Of a stretch of DNA of 64,000 bases, positions 25,989 through 33,822 are shown in pieces; positions within the stretch are counted from its first letter, which is position 1; the number at the start of each line of letters is the position of its first letter. A program made the position numbers and the translations under genes. Below the pieces are notes generated by a model that was given only the letters and a program-made list of their open reading frames with translations, did no database searches and was not told the origin of the DNA. The DNA is from Lachnospiraceae bacterium (GTDB lineage Bacteria; Bacillota; Clostridia; Lachnospirales; Lachnospiraceae): the NCBI GenBank assembly GCA_017520425.1, contig JAFXFO010000017.1:62001-126000 (forward strand), given 5' to 3'.

Positions 25989-26007
25989 TGAGAAGGAAGT
26001 GAAAACC

Positions 26008-26316
26008 ATGAATGAAGATAAAAGGACTTGCTGCTGCGAGAAAACAACCAAGCGTGCCCCCCAGGAGCAGAGGCAGTTAATCAATCGTCTAAACCGTATC
26101 GAGGGGCAGATTCGCGGTATCCGTAATATGCTGGAGAAGGATGCTTACTGTGCGGATATTCTGGTACAGTCGGCAGCCGTAAATGCGGCAGTCAATGCTT
26201 TCAACAAGGAGCTGCTGGCCAGTCATATCAAGGGCTGCGTGGCCAGAGACATCCGGAAGGGCAATGATGAAGTTATCGACGAGCTGGTTATTACTTTGCA
26301 GAAACTGATGAAGTAA
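26008..26316 (+). CDS. csoR: Copper-sensing transcriptional repressor CsoR
   Basis: This 102-residue protein is all helical, with the CsoR/FrmR fold. The NRLNRIEGQIRGIRNM helix and metal ligands Cys 48 (AYCADIL), His 73 and Cys 77 (SHIKGC) match the Cu(I) C-H-C set. The N-terminal CCC triplet is an extra feature. The ATG at 26008 is chosen with AAGGAAG; an in-frame ATG at 25978 lies inside the operator and cannot be the start. It is cotranscribed with copA across the 26322-26605 palindrome. Confidence 0.92.
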   Translation: MNEDKRTCCCEKTTKRAPQEQRQLINRLNRIEGQIRGIRNMLEKDAYCADILVQSAAVNAAVNAFNKELLASHIKGCVARDIRKGNDEVIDELVITLQKLMK

Positions 26317-26321
26317 TGGTA

Positions 26322-26605
26322 CCCGGACAACAACGGCACAAATAGGAGATGAATTGCTGATTTGTACCTGATTATGGATTTATTACAGGCAGTTGGGAAC
26401 ATAATTTCCTACAAGCAGGTCTTGCAAAACGTCAGCCCTTAGCGAGGTTTTAAGACGAAGCTTGCTTCGTCACGAGCTTAGTGCTGCTATGTTTTGCACG
26501 AAGCGAGAGCGCCCTGCGGTAGGATGTTATGTTTCTGACTGCCCTTAAGATTGGTACCCGGACAAATCAGCAATTCAAAGCCAAGACATTCTCTTGTTGT
26601 CCGGG
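26322..26605 (-). repeat. 284-bp palindrome with conserved core (copy B) between csoR and copA
   Basis: The outer arms CCCGGACAACAA (26322-26333) and its exact complement (26594-26605) enclose a perfect 15-bp pair, GAATTGCTGATTTGT (26351-26365 with 26562-26576), and GGCAGT/ACTGCC. Inside is the same 134-bp unit as at 14091, in reverse orientation (26399-26532), with stem TGCAAAAC/GTTTTGCA (26423-26430 / 26491-26498) and apex GACGAAGC-TT-GCTTCGTC (26454-26471). GGTACCCGGACAA also occurs twice as a direct repeat (about 26318 and 26553). It ends a few bases before the copA ribosome site. Confidence 0.9.
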
Positions 26606-26622
26606 CGAAGAAAGGATAGTGT

Positions 26623-29196
26623 ATGGAACAATATACAGTGACCGGCATGAGCTGTGCGGCCTGCAGTGCCAGGGTGGAAAAGGCTGTGAAGCAGGTGCCC
26701 GGTGTAATGGTTTGTAGCGTGAATTTGCTGACCGGCGATATGGGTGTGGAAGGAACGGCTACACCGGAGGAAATCGTAGCTGCTGTGGAAAAGGCGGGGT
26801 ATGGTGCCTCAGTAAAAAAGCAAAAGAAAAGTGGAGCAGGTGTGTCCGATGAGAGAACCGGAGCGAGTCAGGAAGACCTTTTGGCAGATAGGGAAACACC
26901 GAAACTGAAAAAAAGATTGATAGCCTCCCTTGGCTTTCTGGTAGTACTTATGTATGTGTCCATGGGACATGTGATGTGGGGCTGGCCGATGCCCGGATTT
27001 TTCGAAGACAATCCGGTGGCAATCGCCTTGGTGCAGTTACTGCTGACCATAGCAGTGATGGTAATCAATCAGAAGTTTTTTGTTAGCGGCTTCAAAGGCT
27101 TACTTCACAGAGCACCGAATATGGATACATTGGTGGCGTTAGGGTCGGGGGCGTCCTTTGTGTACAGTGCGGTGGTGCTATTTCTGATGACAGGAGCCCG
27201 GGCAAGGGGTGACCTGCAAGGAGCAGAGCACTATTTGCATGAGCTGTATTTTGAGTCGGCCGCCATGATTTTGACATTGATTACCGTGGGGAAGATGCTG
27301 GAGGCCCGCTCCAAAGGCAAAACCACGGATGCATTAAAGGGGCTGATGAAGCTGGCACCGAAGACAGCTACCCTGCTTGTGGACGGTCAGGAGCAGGAGG
27401 TGCCCATAGAGCAGGTGAAAAAGGGTGATGTGTTTGTAGTGCGCCCCGGTGAAAATATCCCCGTAGATGGAAAAGTACTGGAAGGTAGCAGTGCCGTAAA
27501 TGAGTCTTCCCTGACCGGAGAAAGCATTCCGGTGGATAAGGGAGTCGGTGACAGGGTTTCCGCAGGTACCATAAATCAGTCGGGGTATCTGCGTTGCGAA
27601 GCCATTCGGGTGGGTGAGGATACTACTTTGGCCCGGATTATACAAATGGTCAGCGACGGGGCAGCTACCAAGGCACCTATTGCCAAGGTGGCAGACAAGG
27701 TATCCGGTATCTTCGTGCCGGCGGTACTGTTGATTGCTTTGGTCACGTTGGGAGGATGGTTGATAGCCGGAGAATCCATGGGATTCGCCCTGGCCCGAAG
27801 CATCTCCGTGCTGGTCATCAGTTGTCCCTGTGCCCTGGGACTGGCCACCCCGGTGGCTATTATGGTAGGAAGCGGCGTAGGTGCCCGTCACGGCATCCTG
27901 TTTAAGACAGCGGCTTCTTTGGAGGAGACCGGAAAGGCGAAAATCGTGGTGCTGGACAAAACCGGTACCATTACGGCAGGAGTTCCTCGGGTTACCGATA
28001 TATTACCTGCAGAGAGAGTTGCCGGAGAAGAATTGCTTCGGTTGGCGGCTCTTTTGGAGGAAAAGAGTGAACATCCCTTGGCAAAGGCCATTATGGAGGA
28101 AGCCAAGAAGCAATTGAGGTCGGACATCGAGCAAGCAGAGGTGACGGATTTTCAAGCCTTGCCGGGCAACGGATTGACCGGCTTATACACAGGAAAAGTG
28201 CTTTGCGGTGGTAATGCGTCCTTTATAGAAAGCCGGATGCCCATACCGAAACACTTATCCGAACAAGCAAAAGACTTGGCACAGACAGGCAAGACGCCCT
28301 TATACTTTGCGTATGACGGAAGACTTCTGGGGATTATTGCAGTAGCAGATACCCTGAAGGAAGACAGCACTCAGGCGGTGCAGGAGTTGAAGGATATGGG
28401 CCTGCAGGTGGTGATGCTGACCGGAGACAATGAACAGACAGCAGAGGCCATTGCAAAAAAGGCCGGTGTGGACAAGGTCATAGCCGGTGTGCTTCCGGAG
28501 GGCAAAGAAAGAGCCATTCGTGAGCTGCAGAAACAGGGAAAGGTGATTATGGTAGGTGACGGAATTAACGATGCACCGGCCTTGGTGGCGGCAGATATGG
28601 GTATGGCTATCGGTGCCGGCACGGATGTGGCTGTGGATGCGGCGGAGGTGGTGCTGATGAAGAATAGCCTGCGGGACGTGGCAGCAGCCATCCGTTTAAG
28701 TCGCAGCACCTTACGAAACATTCATCAGAACCTGTTTTGGGCATTCTTTTACAATAGTATCGGAATCCCCTTGGCAGCAGGAGTATTCATCCCCATCCTG
28801 GGGTGGCAGCTAAATCCCATGTTTGGGGCAGCGGCCATGAGCTTATCCAGCTTTTGTGTGGTGAGTAACGCTTTGAGGTTAAACCTATGCAAAATATATG
28901 GACCGAAGATGCAAACGGAAAGTACGGAAGAAACCATTTTGTCGGAAACGGTTTCGAATCAACAAATAGAAAGTGAGGAAAAAACAATGAAGAAAACCAT
29001 GAAAATCGAAGGTATGATGTGTGGTCACTGTGAGGCCAGAGTGAAAAAGGTGCTGGAGGCACTGGAGCAGGTGGAGATGGCAGAGGTGAGCTATCAGGAG
29101 GGAACTGCAATAGTAACGCTGAAAACACCTATTGCCGATGAGGATTTAAAGAAGATTATAGAGGATCAGGATTATAAAGTTTTAGAGATTTTTTAA
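26623..29196 (+). CDS. copA: Copper-exporting P1B-type ATPase with N- and C-terminal HMA domains
   Basis: This is an 857-residue protein. The N-terminal HMA domain has GMSCAACS (Cys 11, Cys 14). The P-type core has CPC at 401-403, DKTGT at 445-449, SEHPLAKAI and [10 protein letters not shown], with about eight membrane helices. The core is followed by a short Ser/Glu linker and a second HMA domain, [14 protein letters not shown], from residue 789. The CPC motif marks Cu(I) export. A separate CopZ chaperone gene is absent; the C-terminal HMA looks like a fused CopZ. Ribosome site AAAGGATAG. Confidence 0.95.
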   Translation: MEQYTVTGMSCAACSARVEKAVKQVPGVMVCSVNLLTGDMGVEGTATPEEIVAAVEKAGYGASVKKQKKSGAGVSDERTGASQEDLLADRETPKLKKRLIASLGFLVVLMYVSMGHVMWGWPMPGFFEDNPVAIALVQLLLTIAVMVINQKFFVSGFKGLLHRAPNMDTLVALGSGASFVYSAVVLFLMTGARARGDLQGAEHYLHELYFESAAMILTLITVGKMLEARSKGKTTDALKGLMKLAPKTATLLVDGQEQEVPIEQVKKGDVFVVRPGENIPVDGKVLEGSSAVNESSLTGESIPVDKGVGDRVSAGTINQSGYLRCEAIRVGEDTTLARIIQMVSDGAATKAPIAKVADKVSGIFVPAVLLIALVTLGGWLIAGESMGFALARSISVLVISCPCALGLATPVAIMVGSGVGARHGILFKTAASLEETGKAKIVVLDKTGTITAGVPRVTDILPAERVAGEELLRLAALLEEKSEHPLAKAIMEEAKKQLRSDIEQAEVTDFQALPGNGLTGLYTGKVLCGGNASFIESRMPIPKHLSEQAKDLAQTGKTPLYFAYDGRLLGIIAVADTLKEDSTQAVQELKDMGLQVVMLTGDNEQTAEAIAKKAGVDKVIAGVLPEGKERAIRELQKQGKVIMVGDGINDAPALVAADMGMAIGAGTDVAVDAAEVVLMKNSLRDVAAAIRLSRSTLRNIHQNLFWAFFYNSIGIPLAAGVFIPILGWQLNPMFGAAAMSLSSFCVVSNALRLNLCKIYGPKMQTESTEETILSETVSNQQIESEEKTMKKTMKIEGMMCGHCEARVKKVLEALEQVEMAEVSYQEGTAIVTLKTPIADEDLKKIIEDQDYKVLEIF
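28975..28989 (+). promoter_or_regulatory. Possible internal translation start for a CopZ-like domain
   Basis: GAGG at 28975-28978 lies eight bases before an in-frame ATG at 28987 that begins [15 protein letters not shown]. Starting here would give a free 69-residue copper chaperone identical to the C-terminal HMA domain of CopA. Confidence 0.4.
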
Positions 29197-29224
29197 TATT
29201 TCTGGCGGTTGTCAGATTTTTTGG

Positions 29225-29262
29225 GGATTCGCAGTCGATTTGCTAGACGGAATCCTCTTTTT
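29225..29262 (+). terminator. Terminator of the copper operon
   Basis: GGATTC (29225-29230) pairs with GAATCC (29250-29255) over an 18-base loop, followed by TCTTTTT. It is a modest stem about 30 bases after the copA stop. Confidence 0.6.
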
Positions 29263-29263
29263 A

Positions 29264-29272
29264 TGGTATAAT
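29264..29272 (+). promoter_or_regulatory. Extended -10 promoter before the permease leader
   Basis: TGG followed by TATAAT (29267-29272) is an extended -10 element; there is no good -35 box. The start point would fall near 29279, just before the structured leader at 29284. Confidence 0.5.
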
Positions 29273-29283
29273 TTGAATAATAA

Positions 29284-29442
29284 TTTGTAACTATTCAGAG
29301 CCATGCAAATTTTCATAAATGGGGGCATCATGCTTGCATGGATGAACGCATTTTGGAAAATTTATATGGCGAGATAACCTCATGAGCAAAAGGAAAGCCT
29401 CGTAGAGGCGATTTTGCGAATAGAGGTCTGAATAGTTACAAA
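29284..29442 (+). ncRNA. Structured 159-nt leader or palindrome before the permease gene
   Basis: A perfect 16-bp closing stem, TTTGTAACTATTCAGA (29284-29299) with its complement (29427-29442), encloses two sub-structures. One is CCATGCAA/TTGCATGG (29301-29308 / 29334-29341). The other is an arm with ACCTC/GAGGT (29377-29381 / 29423-29427), GCAAAA/TTTTGC (29386-29391 / 29412-29417) and GCCTC/GAGGC (29397-29401 / 29405-29409). It starts at the predicted transcript start and ends six bases before the ribosome site, so it may be a cis-regulatory RNA. I do not recognise a riboswitch class. Confidence 0.55.
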
Positions 29443-29462
29443 AATTTAAAGGAAGTTTAACC

Positions 29463-30614
29463 ATGCAAAAGCTTATTGATTTTGTAAAAAAAGAAGTGGT
29501 TCTGGTGGTGGCTGTGGTACTGGCTGTAGTGTCCATGTTTTTCGTCACCCCGGATGCCGCATACATAGATTATATTGATTTTCGTACCCTTAGTATCCTG
29601 TTTTGTCTCATGGCTGTCATGGCAGGATTACAGCAGATGGGAGTATTTCGGGAGATTGCGGAGGCTCTGTTAAATAAGGTGCAAAAGATTTGGCAGCTGG
29701 TACTGATTTTGGTGATGCTGTGTTTCTTTTTCAGTATGCTGATTACCAACGATGTGGCGCTGATTACCTTTGTGCCTTTTACCTTTATCATCCTGGAGCT
29801 TTTGGGCGAGGATGTTTCTAAGAAACTGATGATTCCGGTGGTGGTGATGCAGACCATTGCAGCCAATCTGGGCAGTATGTTTACTCCTATTGGCAATCCA
29901 CAGAATATCTATCTTCATGGTATTTCCGGCATGAATATCGGCAGCTTTCTGCTATTGATGCTGCCTTATACATTGGTTTCCTTTATCCTGTTGGCAGTGT
30001 ATTGTATGTATCTTGGAAAGAAGTGTGAAAAGGGAGATACCGGTGCCTCTCTCCAGTCCTTCCGGAATATGACTACACGTACTCACTTGCAGGGAGGCAG
30101 TAGGGATATTATAAGGTATTTGCTGTTATTTGTTTTAAGTCTCATGACAGTAGCAGGACGGATTCCCTATCTGGTTACTTTAGGGATTGTGTTAGTGGTA
30201 CTGGTTCTGTTTGACAGGAAGCTTTTTGCCAAGATTGATTATGCCTTGCTTGTGACCTTCGTGGGATTTTTCGTGTTTATCGGCAATATGGGAAGAGTGA
30301 CTGTATTCCGTGACTTTTTGCAGGGGATGATGGAAGGTAATGAAGTAATGACGGCAGTGGTGTCCAGTCAGGTCATCAGTAATGTGCCGGCGGCACTGCT
30401 TTTGTCCGGCTTTACAGATAATATCGAAGCATTGATTGTAGGAACCAATCTGGGGGGATTGGGTACGTTGATAGCCTCTATGGCCAGTCTGATTTCCTAT
30501 AAATATGTGGTGAAAGAGAATAAATGCAGCAAGGGTGCTTATTTTGGCTTCTTTACCGTAGCCAATGTGGTATTTCTGGTTATCTTGTTGCTAATATATA
30601 AAATGGAGGTATAG
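29463..30614 (+). CDS. SLC13/ArsB-type anion permease
   Basis: This 383-residue membrane protein has about ten to eleven hydrophobic segments. ITNDVALITFVPFTFIIL and the hairpin-loop motif LGSMFTPIGNPQNIYL, then VISNVPAALLLSGFTDN in the second half, are the paired signatures of the ion-transporter superfamily that holds SLC13, CitM and ArsB proteins. It probably imports or exports a carboxylate or other anion with Na+ or H+. It has AAAGGAAG and a structured leader. The DUF3237 gene follows after three bases. Confidence 0.85.
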   Translation: MQKLIDFVKKEVVLVVAVVLAVVSMFFVTPDAAYIDYIDFRTLSILFCLMAVMAGLQQMGVFREIAEALLNKVQKIWQLVLILVMLCFFFSMLITNDVALITFVPFTFIILELLGEDVSKKLMIPVVVMQTIAANLGSMFTPIGNPQNIYLHGISGMNIGSFLLLMLPYTLVSFILLAVYCMYLGKKCEKGDTGASLQSFRNMTTRTHLQGGSRDIIRYLLLFVLSLMTVAGRIPYLVTLGIVLVVLVLFDRKLFAKIDYALLVTFVGFFVFIGNMGRVTVFRDFLQGMMEGNEVMTAVVSSQVISNVPAALLLSGFTDNIEALIVGTNLGGLGTLIASMASLISYKYVVKENKCSKGAYFGFFTVANVVFLVILLLIYKMEV

Positions 30615-30617
30615 CTT

Positions 30618-31013
30618 ATGGAGGTATTGCGTATTTTGATTAAACCTACCGGCTCCAATCAGGTAAACTCCGGCAAAGGCTTCTTTAATATGGTGCTTTT
30701 TGACGGAGAGTGTGATTGCGAGAATTTCAAGGGAAAGGTAATGCCGGGTGGCGTGGATACCCAGCATTATTATGCGGAAGGTAAGGGAAGGATTTCCGCA
30801 CGCTATATGCTGGAAGGCGTGGACAAGGACGGAAAGGCCTGCAAGATTTTTATCCAGAATGATGGGGAACATGACAATGGATTCTTACCTACCACACCCA
30901 AGGTGTACACGGACAGTGAGGCCTTAAGATGGCTGGAGGATGCGGACCTGATAGGTCACTTGATTTTTGAAGGCGATAAGCTGATTATCAGTATTTGCAC
31001 AAAAGAAGAATAA
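30618..31013 (+). CDS. DUF3237 family protein
   Basis: This is a 131-residue soluble protein. ISARYMLEGVDKDGKACKIFIQNDG and the C-terminal WLEDADLIGHLIFEGDKLIIS match the DUF3237 beta-barrel family from memory. The family has no settled biochemical function. GGAGGT lies within the end of the permease gene, so they form an operon with the deacetylase-like gene 16 bases downstream. Confidence 0.8.
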   Translation: MEVLRILIKPTGSNQVNSGKGFFNMVLFDGECDCENFKGKVMPGGVDTQHYYAEGKGRISARYMLEGVDKDGKACKIFIQNDGEHDNGFLPTTPKVYTDSEALRWLEDADLIGHLIFEGDKLIISICTKEE

Positions 31014-31029
31014 ACAGGAGGAAAAGAGT

Positions 31030-31824
31030 ATGAGATTTGTATATCCACAGGGAAAGGCAAAGGCCTTAACATTCAGTTATGACGACGCACAGAATTTTGA
31101 CCGTGAATTGGTACCCATCTTTAATAAGTATGGTATGAAGGCTACCTTCCACTTGAATTCCGGTACCTTGGATGGCGGTATTTTCATTCAGAAGGCTGAA
31201 GTGGCAGAACTTTACAAAGGCCACGAAATTGCGGCACATGGTGTGCAGCATAAAAATCCTACAATGTTAAACAAGCACCAGCTTGTGTTGGAATTCGGCG
31301 AAGACCGTAAGGAGCTGGAAAAGCTTACCGGATATATGGTACAGGGTCTGTCCTATGCCTTTGGAGCATATTCCGGCGATGTAAAGGAAGCAGCCAAGAG
31401 TGTGGGTCTGAAATATGCCAGAACCGTAAACAGTACCAATGGATTCCATACTCCCGGAGACTTCATGGAATGGAATCCTACCTGTCATCATGATGGAGGT
31501 ATCATGGACTTGGGTAAGAATTTCTTAAATGTGCCTGATTATATCGAACTTCCTTTGATGTATGTATGGGGTCACAGTTTCGAGTTTGGTTGGAAAAATG
31601 ATTATAGCGTGATTGAAGAGTTCTGTGAGATGATGTCCGGCAAAGAGGATATCTGGTATGCTACCAATCTGGAAATCTGCGATTATCTGACCGCTACCCG
31701 TAGTCTGGAGTGGTCTGCGGACGGCAAGACCATGAAGAATCCTACCGCTATCAGTGTATGGTTTACCGATAACGATGGTAAGCTTTGCGAGTTGAAGCCC
31801 GGCGAGATGAAGAACCTGGCATAA
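31030..31824 (+). CDS. Polysaccharide deacetylase family protein
   Basis: This 264-residue protein carries a NodB-like fold: LTFSYDDAQ holds the catalytic and metal-binding Asp pair, EIAAHGVQHKN the two metal His, and a later WGHSFEF near residue 180. No signal peptide is present, so it likely acts in the cytoplasm on a sugar or amide substrate. AGGAGGAAAAGAG precedes the ATG. It follows the DUF3237 gene in the same operon. Confidence 0.85.
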   Translation: MRFVYPQGKAKALTFSYDDAQNFDRELVPIFNKYGMKATFHLNSGTLDGGIFIQKAEVAELYKGHEIAAHGVQHKNPTMLNKHQLVLEFGEDRKELEKLTGYMVQGLSYAFGAYSGDVKEAAKSVGLKYARTVNSTNGFHTPGDFMEWNPTCHHDGGIMDLGKNFLNVPDYIELPLMYVWGHSFEFGWKNDYSVIEEFCEMMSGKEDIWYATNLEICDYLTATRSLEWSADGKTMKNPTAISVWFTDNDGKLCELKPGEMKNLA

Positions 31825-31854
31825 TACAAATAAGAAACGAAGGAGAAAAAGGAA

Positions 31855-32535
31855 ATGGACGTTACACCTAAGAAATGGTCTACCCAGAAAATAGTGGCTA
31901 TTGCATTGATGGCACTGGCTTTCCTGATGCTGAATGTAAGCTGGATTAAGATTGACAGTGATGCATTGGAAGCCGTAGATGAAATGCGAGACGACTTGGA
32001 AGAAGAGTTGGAGTGGATTGAAGAAGAATATGATGATTTCGAGGAATATCTGGATGATGTCGGCTTTTCCAAAAAAGAGATAAAGACTGCAAAGAAGGCA
32101 CTGGAGGCCACCGAGGATATGGTTGATACTCTGGGAGAAGGAAAGTATTCTGTATGGTCAGCAGTTTCCATCATGTCATTCTGCGGAAAAGCAAAAATCT
32201 TATTCGAAGAAGAGGATAGTTTCTGGTATGATGAAGAGGCACTCGAAGTAATCGGTTATCTTCAGCTGATTTTCGGTATTATTATTGGTGTTTTTGCATT
32301 GGCGGGACTTTTGATGATATTAGCCATTGTTTCCCATATCGGGGATAAGAGAGGCCTTGGTATATCGGCTGTTATCTTCTCATTATTGTTACTGCTTGCA
32401 TTCGGATTCCTGCATTTGGCTCTCAATGTGGACGGTTCCATGGGCGGTATTACCCTTGCTCCTGTTTTAACATCTGTATTTGCCATAGCTTCTTGTGTGG
32501 CTTGGGCAGGTGCAAGAAAACAGATTGCAAAGTAA
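31855..32535 (+). CDS. Membrane protein with acidic extracytoplasmic segment
   Basis: This is a 226-residue protein. One hydrophobic helix (residues 11-27) is followed by a strongly acidic helical stretch (LEEELEWIEEEYDDFEEYL, about 40-62) and then three membrane helices (138-165, 172-192, 198-216). I do not recognise a family. AAGGAGAAAAAGG precedes the ATG. It is probably the last gene of the permease operon and ends at a strong terminator. Confidence 0.65.
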   Translation: MDVTPKKWSTQKIVAIALMALAFLMLNVSWIKIDSDALEAVDEMRDDLEEELEWIEEEYDDFEEYLDDVGFSKKEIKTAKKALEATEDMVDTLGEGKYSVWSAVSIMSFCGKAKILFEEEDSFWYDEEALEVIGYLQLIFGIIIGVFALAGLLMILAIVSHIGDKRGLGISAVIFSLLLLLAFGFLHLALNVDGSMGGITLAPVLTSVFAIASCVAWAGARKQIAK

Positions 32536-32552
32536 GATTAAAATATATAATA

Positions 32553-32589
32553 AAAAGCCACAAATTGAGTATTTCAGCTTGTGGCTTTT
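32553..32589. terminator. Bidirectional terminator
   Basis: An 11-bp perfect stem, AAAAGCCACAA (32553-32563) with TTGTGGCTTTT (32579-32589), with A and T runs on either side, lies between convergent genes. Confidence 0.85.
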
Positions 32590-32614
32590 CTGTTTAAATG
32601 TGGTAAAGAAACAG

Positions 32615-33820
32615 TTATGCAATAGTGGGTGATACTTCAATTATAATGTCACTTAATGGGAAGGAGCAACAGGGATGAATGTAACCGAAAACGGAATCAG
32701 CTTCTCGGCGGCCGTCCAAAGCTTTCGGAGTATAGATTTCTCCTTCTACCAATTTGGAGTGACACCATCCGCATTCACCGCTTCGACAGTGGGAAGGACA
32801 AGCAATCCCCTGTTCTTCCAATGAACGTAAGATGGAAGTATTGATATTTGCCTTAAAGGATTGTTCCTTGCCCTGTTGACGGACGGTAATGGTAACGGTC
32901 TCGGTTTCGGGAGCAGAATAATCGGCCTCCTTAGAAGGATTAAAGTATTCACCGAATAATTCATGTCGAACGTATTTGGGCTTTATATTAAGGGTTTTAA
33001 TTTGTTCATCTGCGAATTCATACATTGCCTGAGGTCCGCAAAGGAAAATACTGTAAGGTCCTTCGGGAGCATATTTCTTTATTAATTCAGCTGTAATAAA
33101 GCCCTTTTCATAACCTTCTTTAGACTCGTCACTTAATACATTTACCAAACGGAAATTAGGGCAGTCAGTAGCTAATTTCTGTAATTCTTCCGTAAAAAGA
33201 GCATCCTCTAAAGTGCGGCTTCCGTAAAGAAGAATTAAGTTTGCATCTTCCAGACCGTTTGCAATAGCATATGCAAGACTTCTGAAAGGGGTGATGCCGC
33301 TACCGCCGGCGATACCGATAATGGTCTTTGCGTCCCTTAAAGGTTCATATGTAAAGCTGCCGAGAGGAGCAGAGGCGGTAACTAATGTTCCGATTTTCCA
33401 TTGATCTAAAATGTATTCGGATGCAAGTCCTCCGGTCACTCTTTTGACGGTAATCATATAGTTCCCTTTGTGAACATCTGCAGGGTTAGAGGAGAGTGAG
33501 TAGGGACGAGTAAGTACATGTTGTCCAATGGTAAGAGAAAGGGATAAATATTGGCCGGCATTGAACCAGGCTAAAGAATCGGTTCCTTTTTCCTTGTTGG
33601 GGGACAATACATAACTTTTTGTATCCTTATTGTGTTCGATAATATTTGTAACAATTAAATGTTGCTTTTCCGGATGAAGAGCCAGGGCCAGAGCATTCGC
33701 TTTATAGGAAAGAAGTTCAGGAAGCTTTTCAGAGGAAGCTGCATGAATTTGCTCTTCTCTGGTAGGTGTCATTTGTGTAAAAGCCATGGGGCTTAGAGAC
33801 TTCAGATTTGGTTTTGCCAT
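32615..33820 (-). CDS. Flavin reductase fused to a 2Fe-2S ferredoxin domain
   Basis: This 401-residue protein has a ferredoxin-NADP reductase module (RPYSLSSNPADVHKG for flavin, GIAGGSGITPFRSLAY and FLCGPQAMYEFAD for NAD(P)H) and a C-terminal plant-type ferredoxin domain with HCRSGECGWC and a distant HPCC. It moves electrons from NAD(P)H via flavin to the iron-sulfur cluster. Only two bases separate it from the upstream desaturase-like flavoprotein, which is probably its redox partner. Confidence 0.88.
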   Translation of the reverse strand: MAKPNLKSLSPMAFTQMTPTREEQIHAASSEKLPELLSYKANALALALHPEKQHLIVTNIIEHNKDTKSYVLSPNKEKGTDSLAWFNAGQYLSLSLTIGQHVLTRPYSLSSNPADVHKGNYMITVKRVTGGLASEYILDQWKIGTLVTASAPLGSFTYEPLRDAKTIIGIAGGSGITPFRSLAYAIANGLEDANLILLYGSRTLEDALFTEELQKLATDCPNFRLVNVLSDESKEGYEKGFITAELIKKYAPEGPYSIFLCGPQAMYEFADEQIKTLNIKPKYVRHELFGEYFNPSKEADYSAPETETVTITVRQQGKEQSFKANINTSILRSLEEQGIACPSHCRSGECGWCHSKLVEGEIYTPKALDGRREADSVFGYIHPCCSFPLSDIIIEVSPTIA

Positions 33821-33822
33821 GT

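Noticed and set aside
25978-26007. Upstream ATG as the csoR start
   Set aside because: It lies inside the CsoR operator and near the predicted transcription start; the ATG at 26008 has a ribosome site.
26529-26717. Short forward frame overlapping palindrome B and the copA start
   Set aside because: It overlaps copA in another frame and derives from the palindrome arm; no separate ribosome site.
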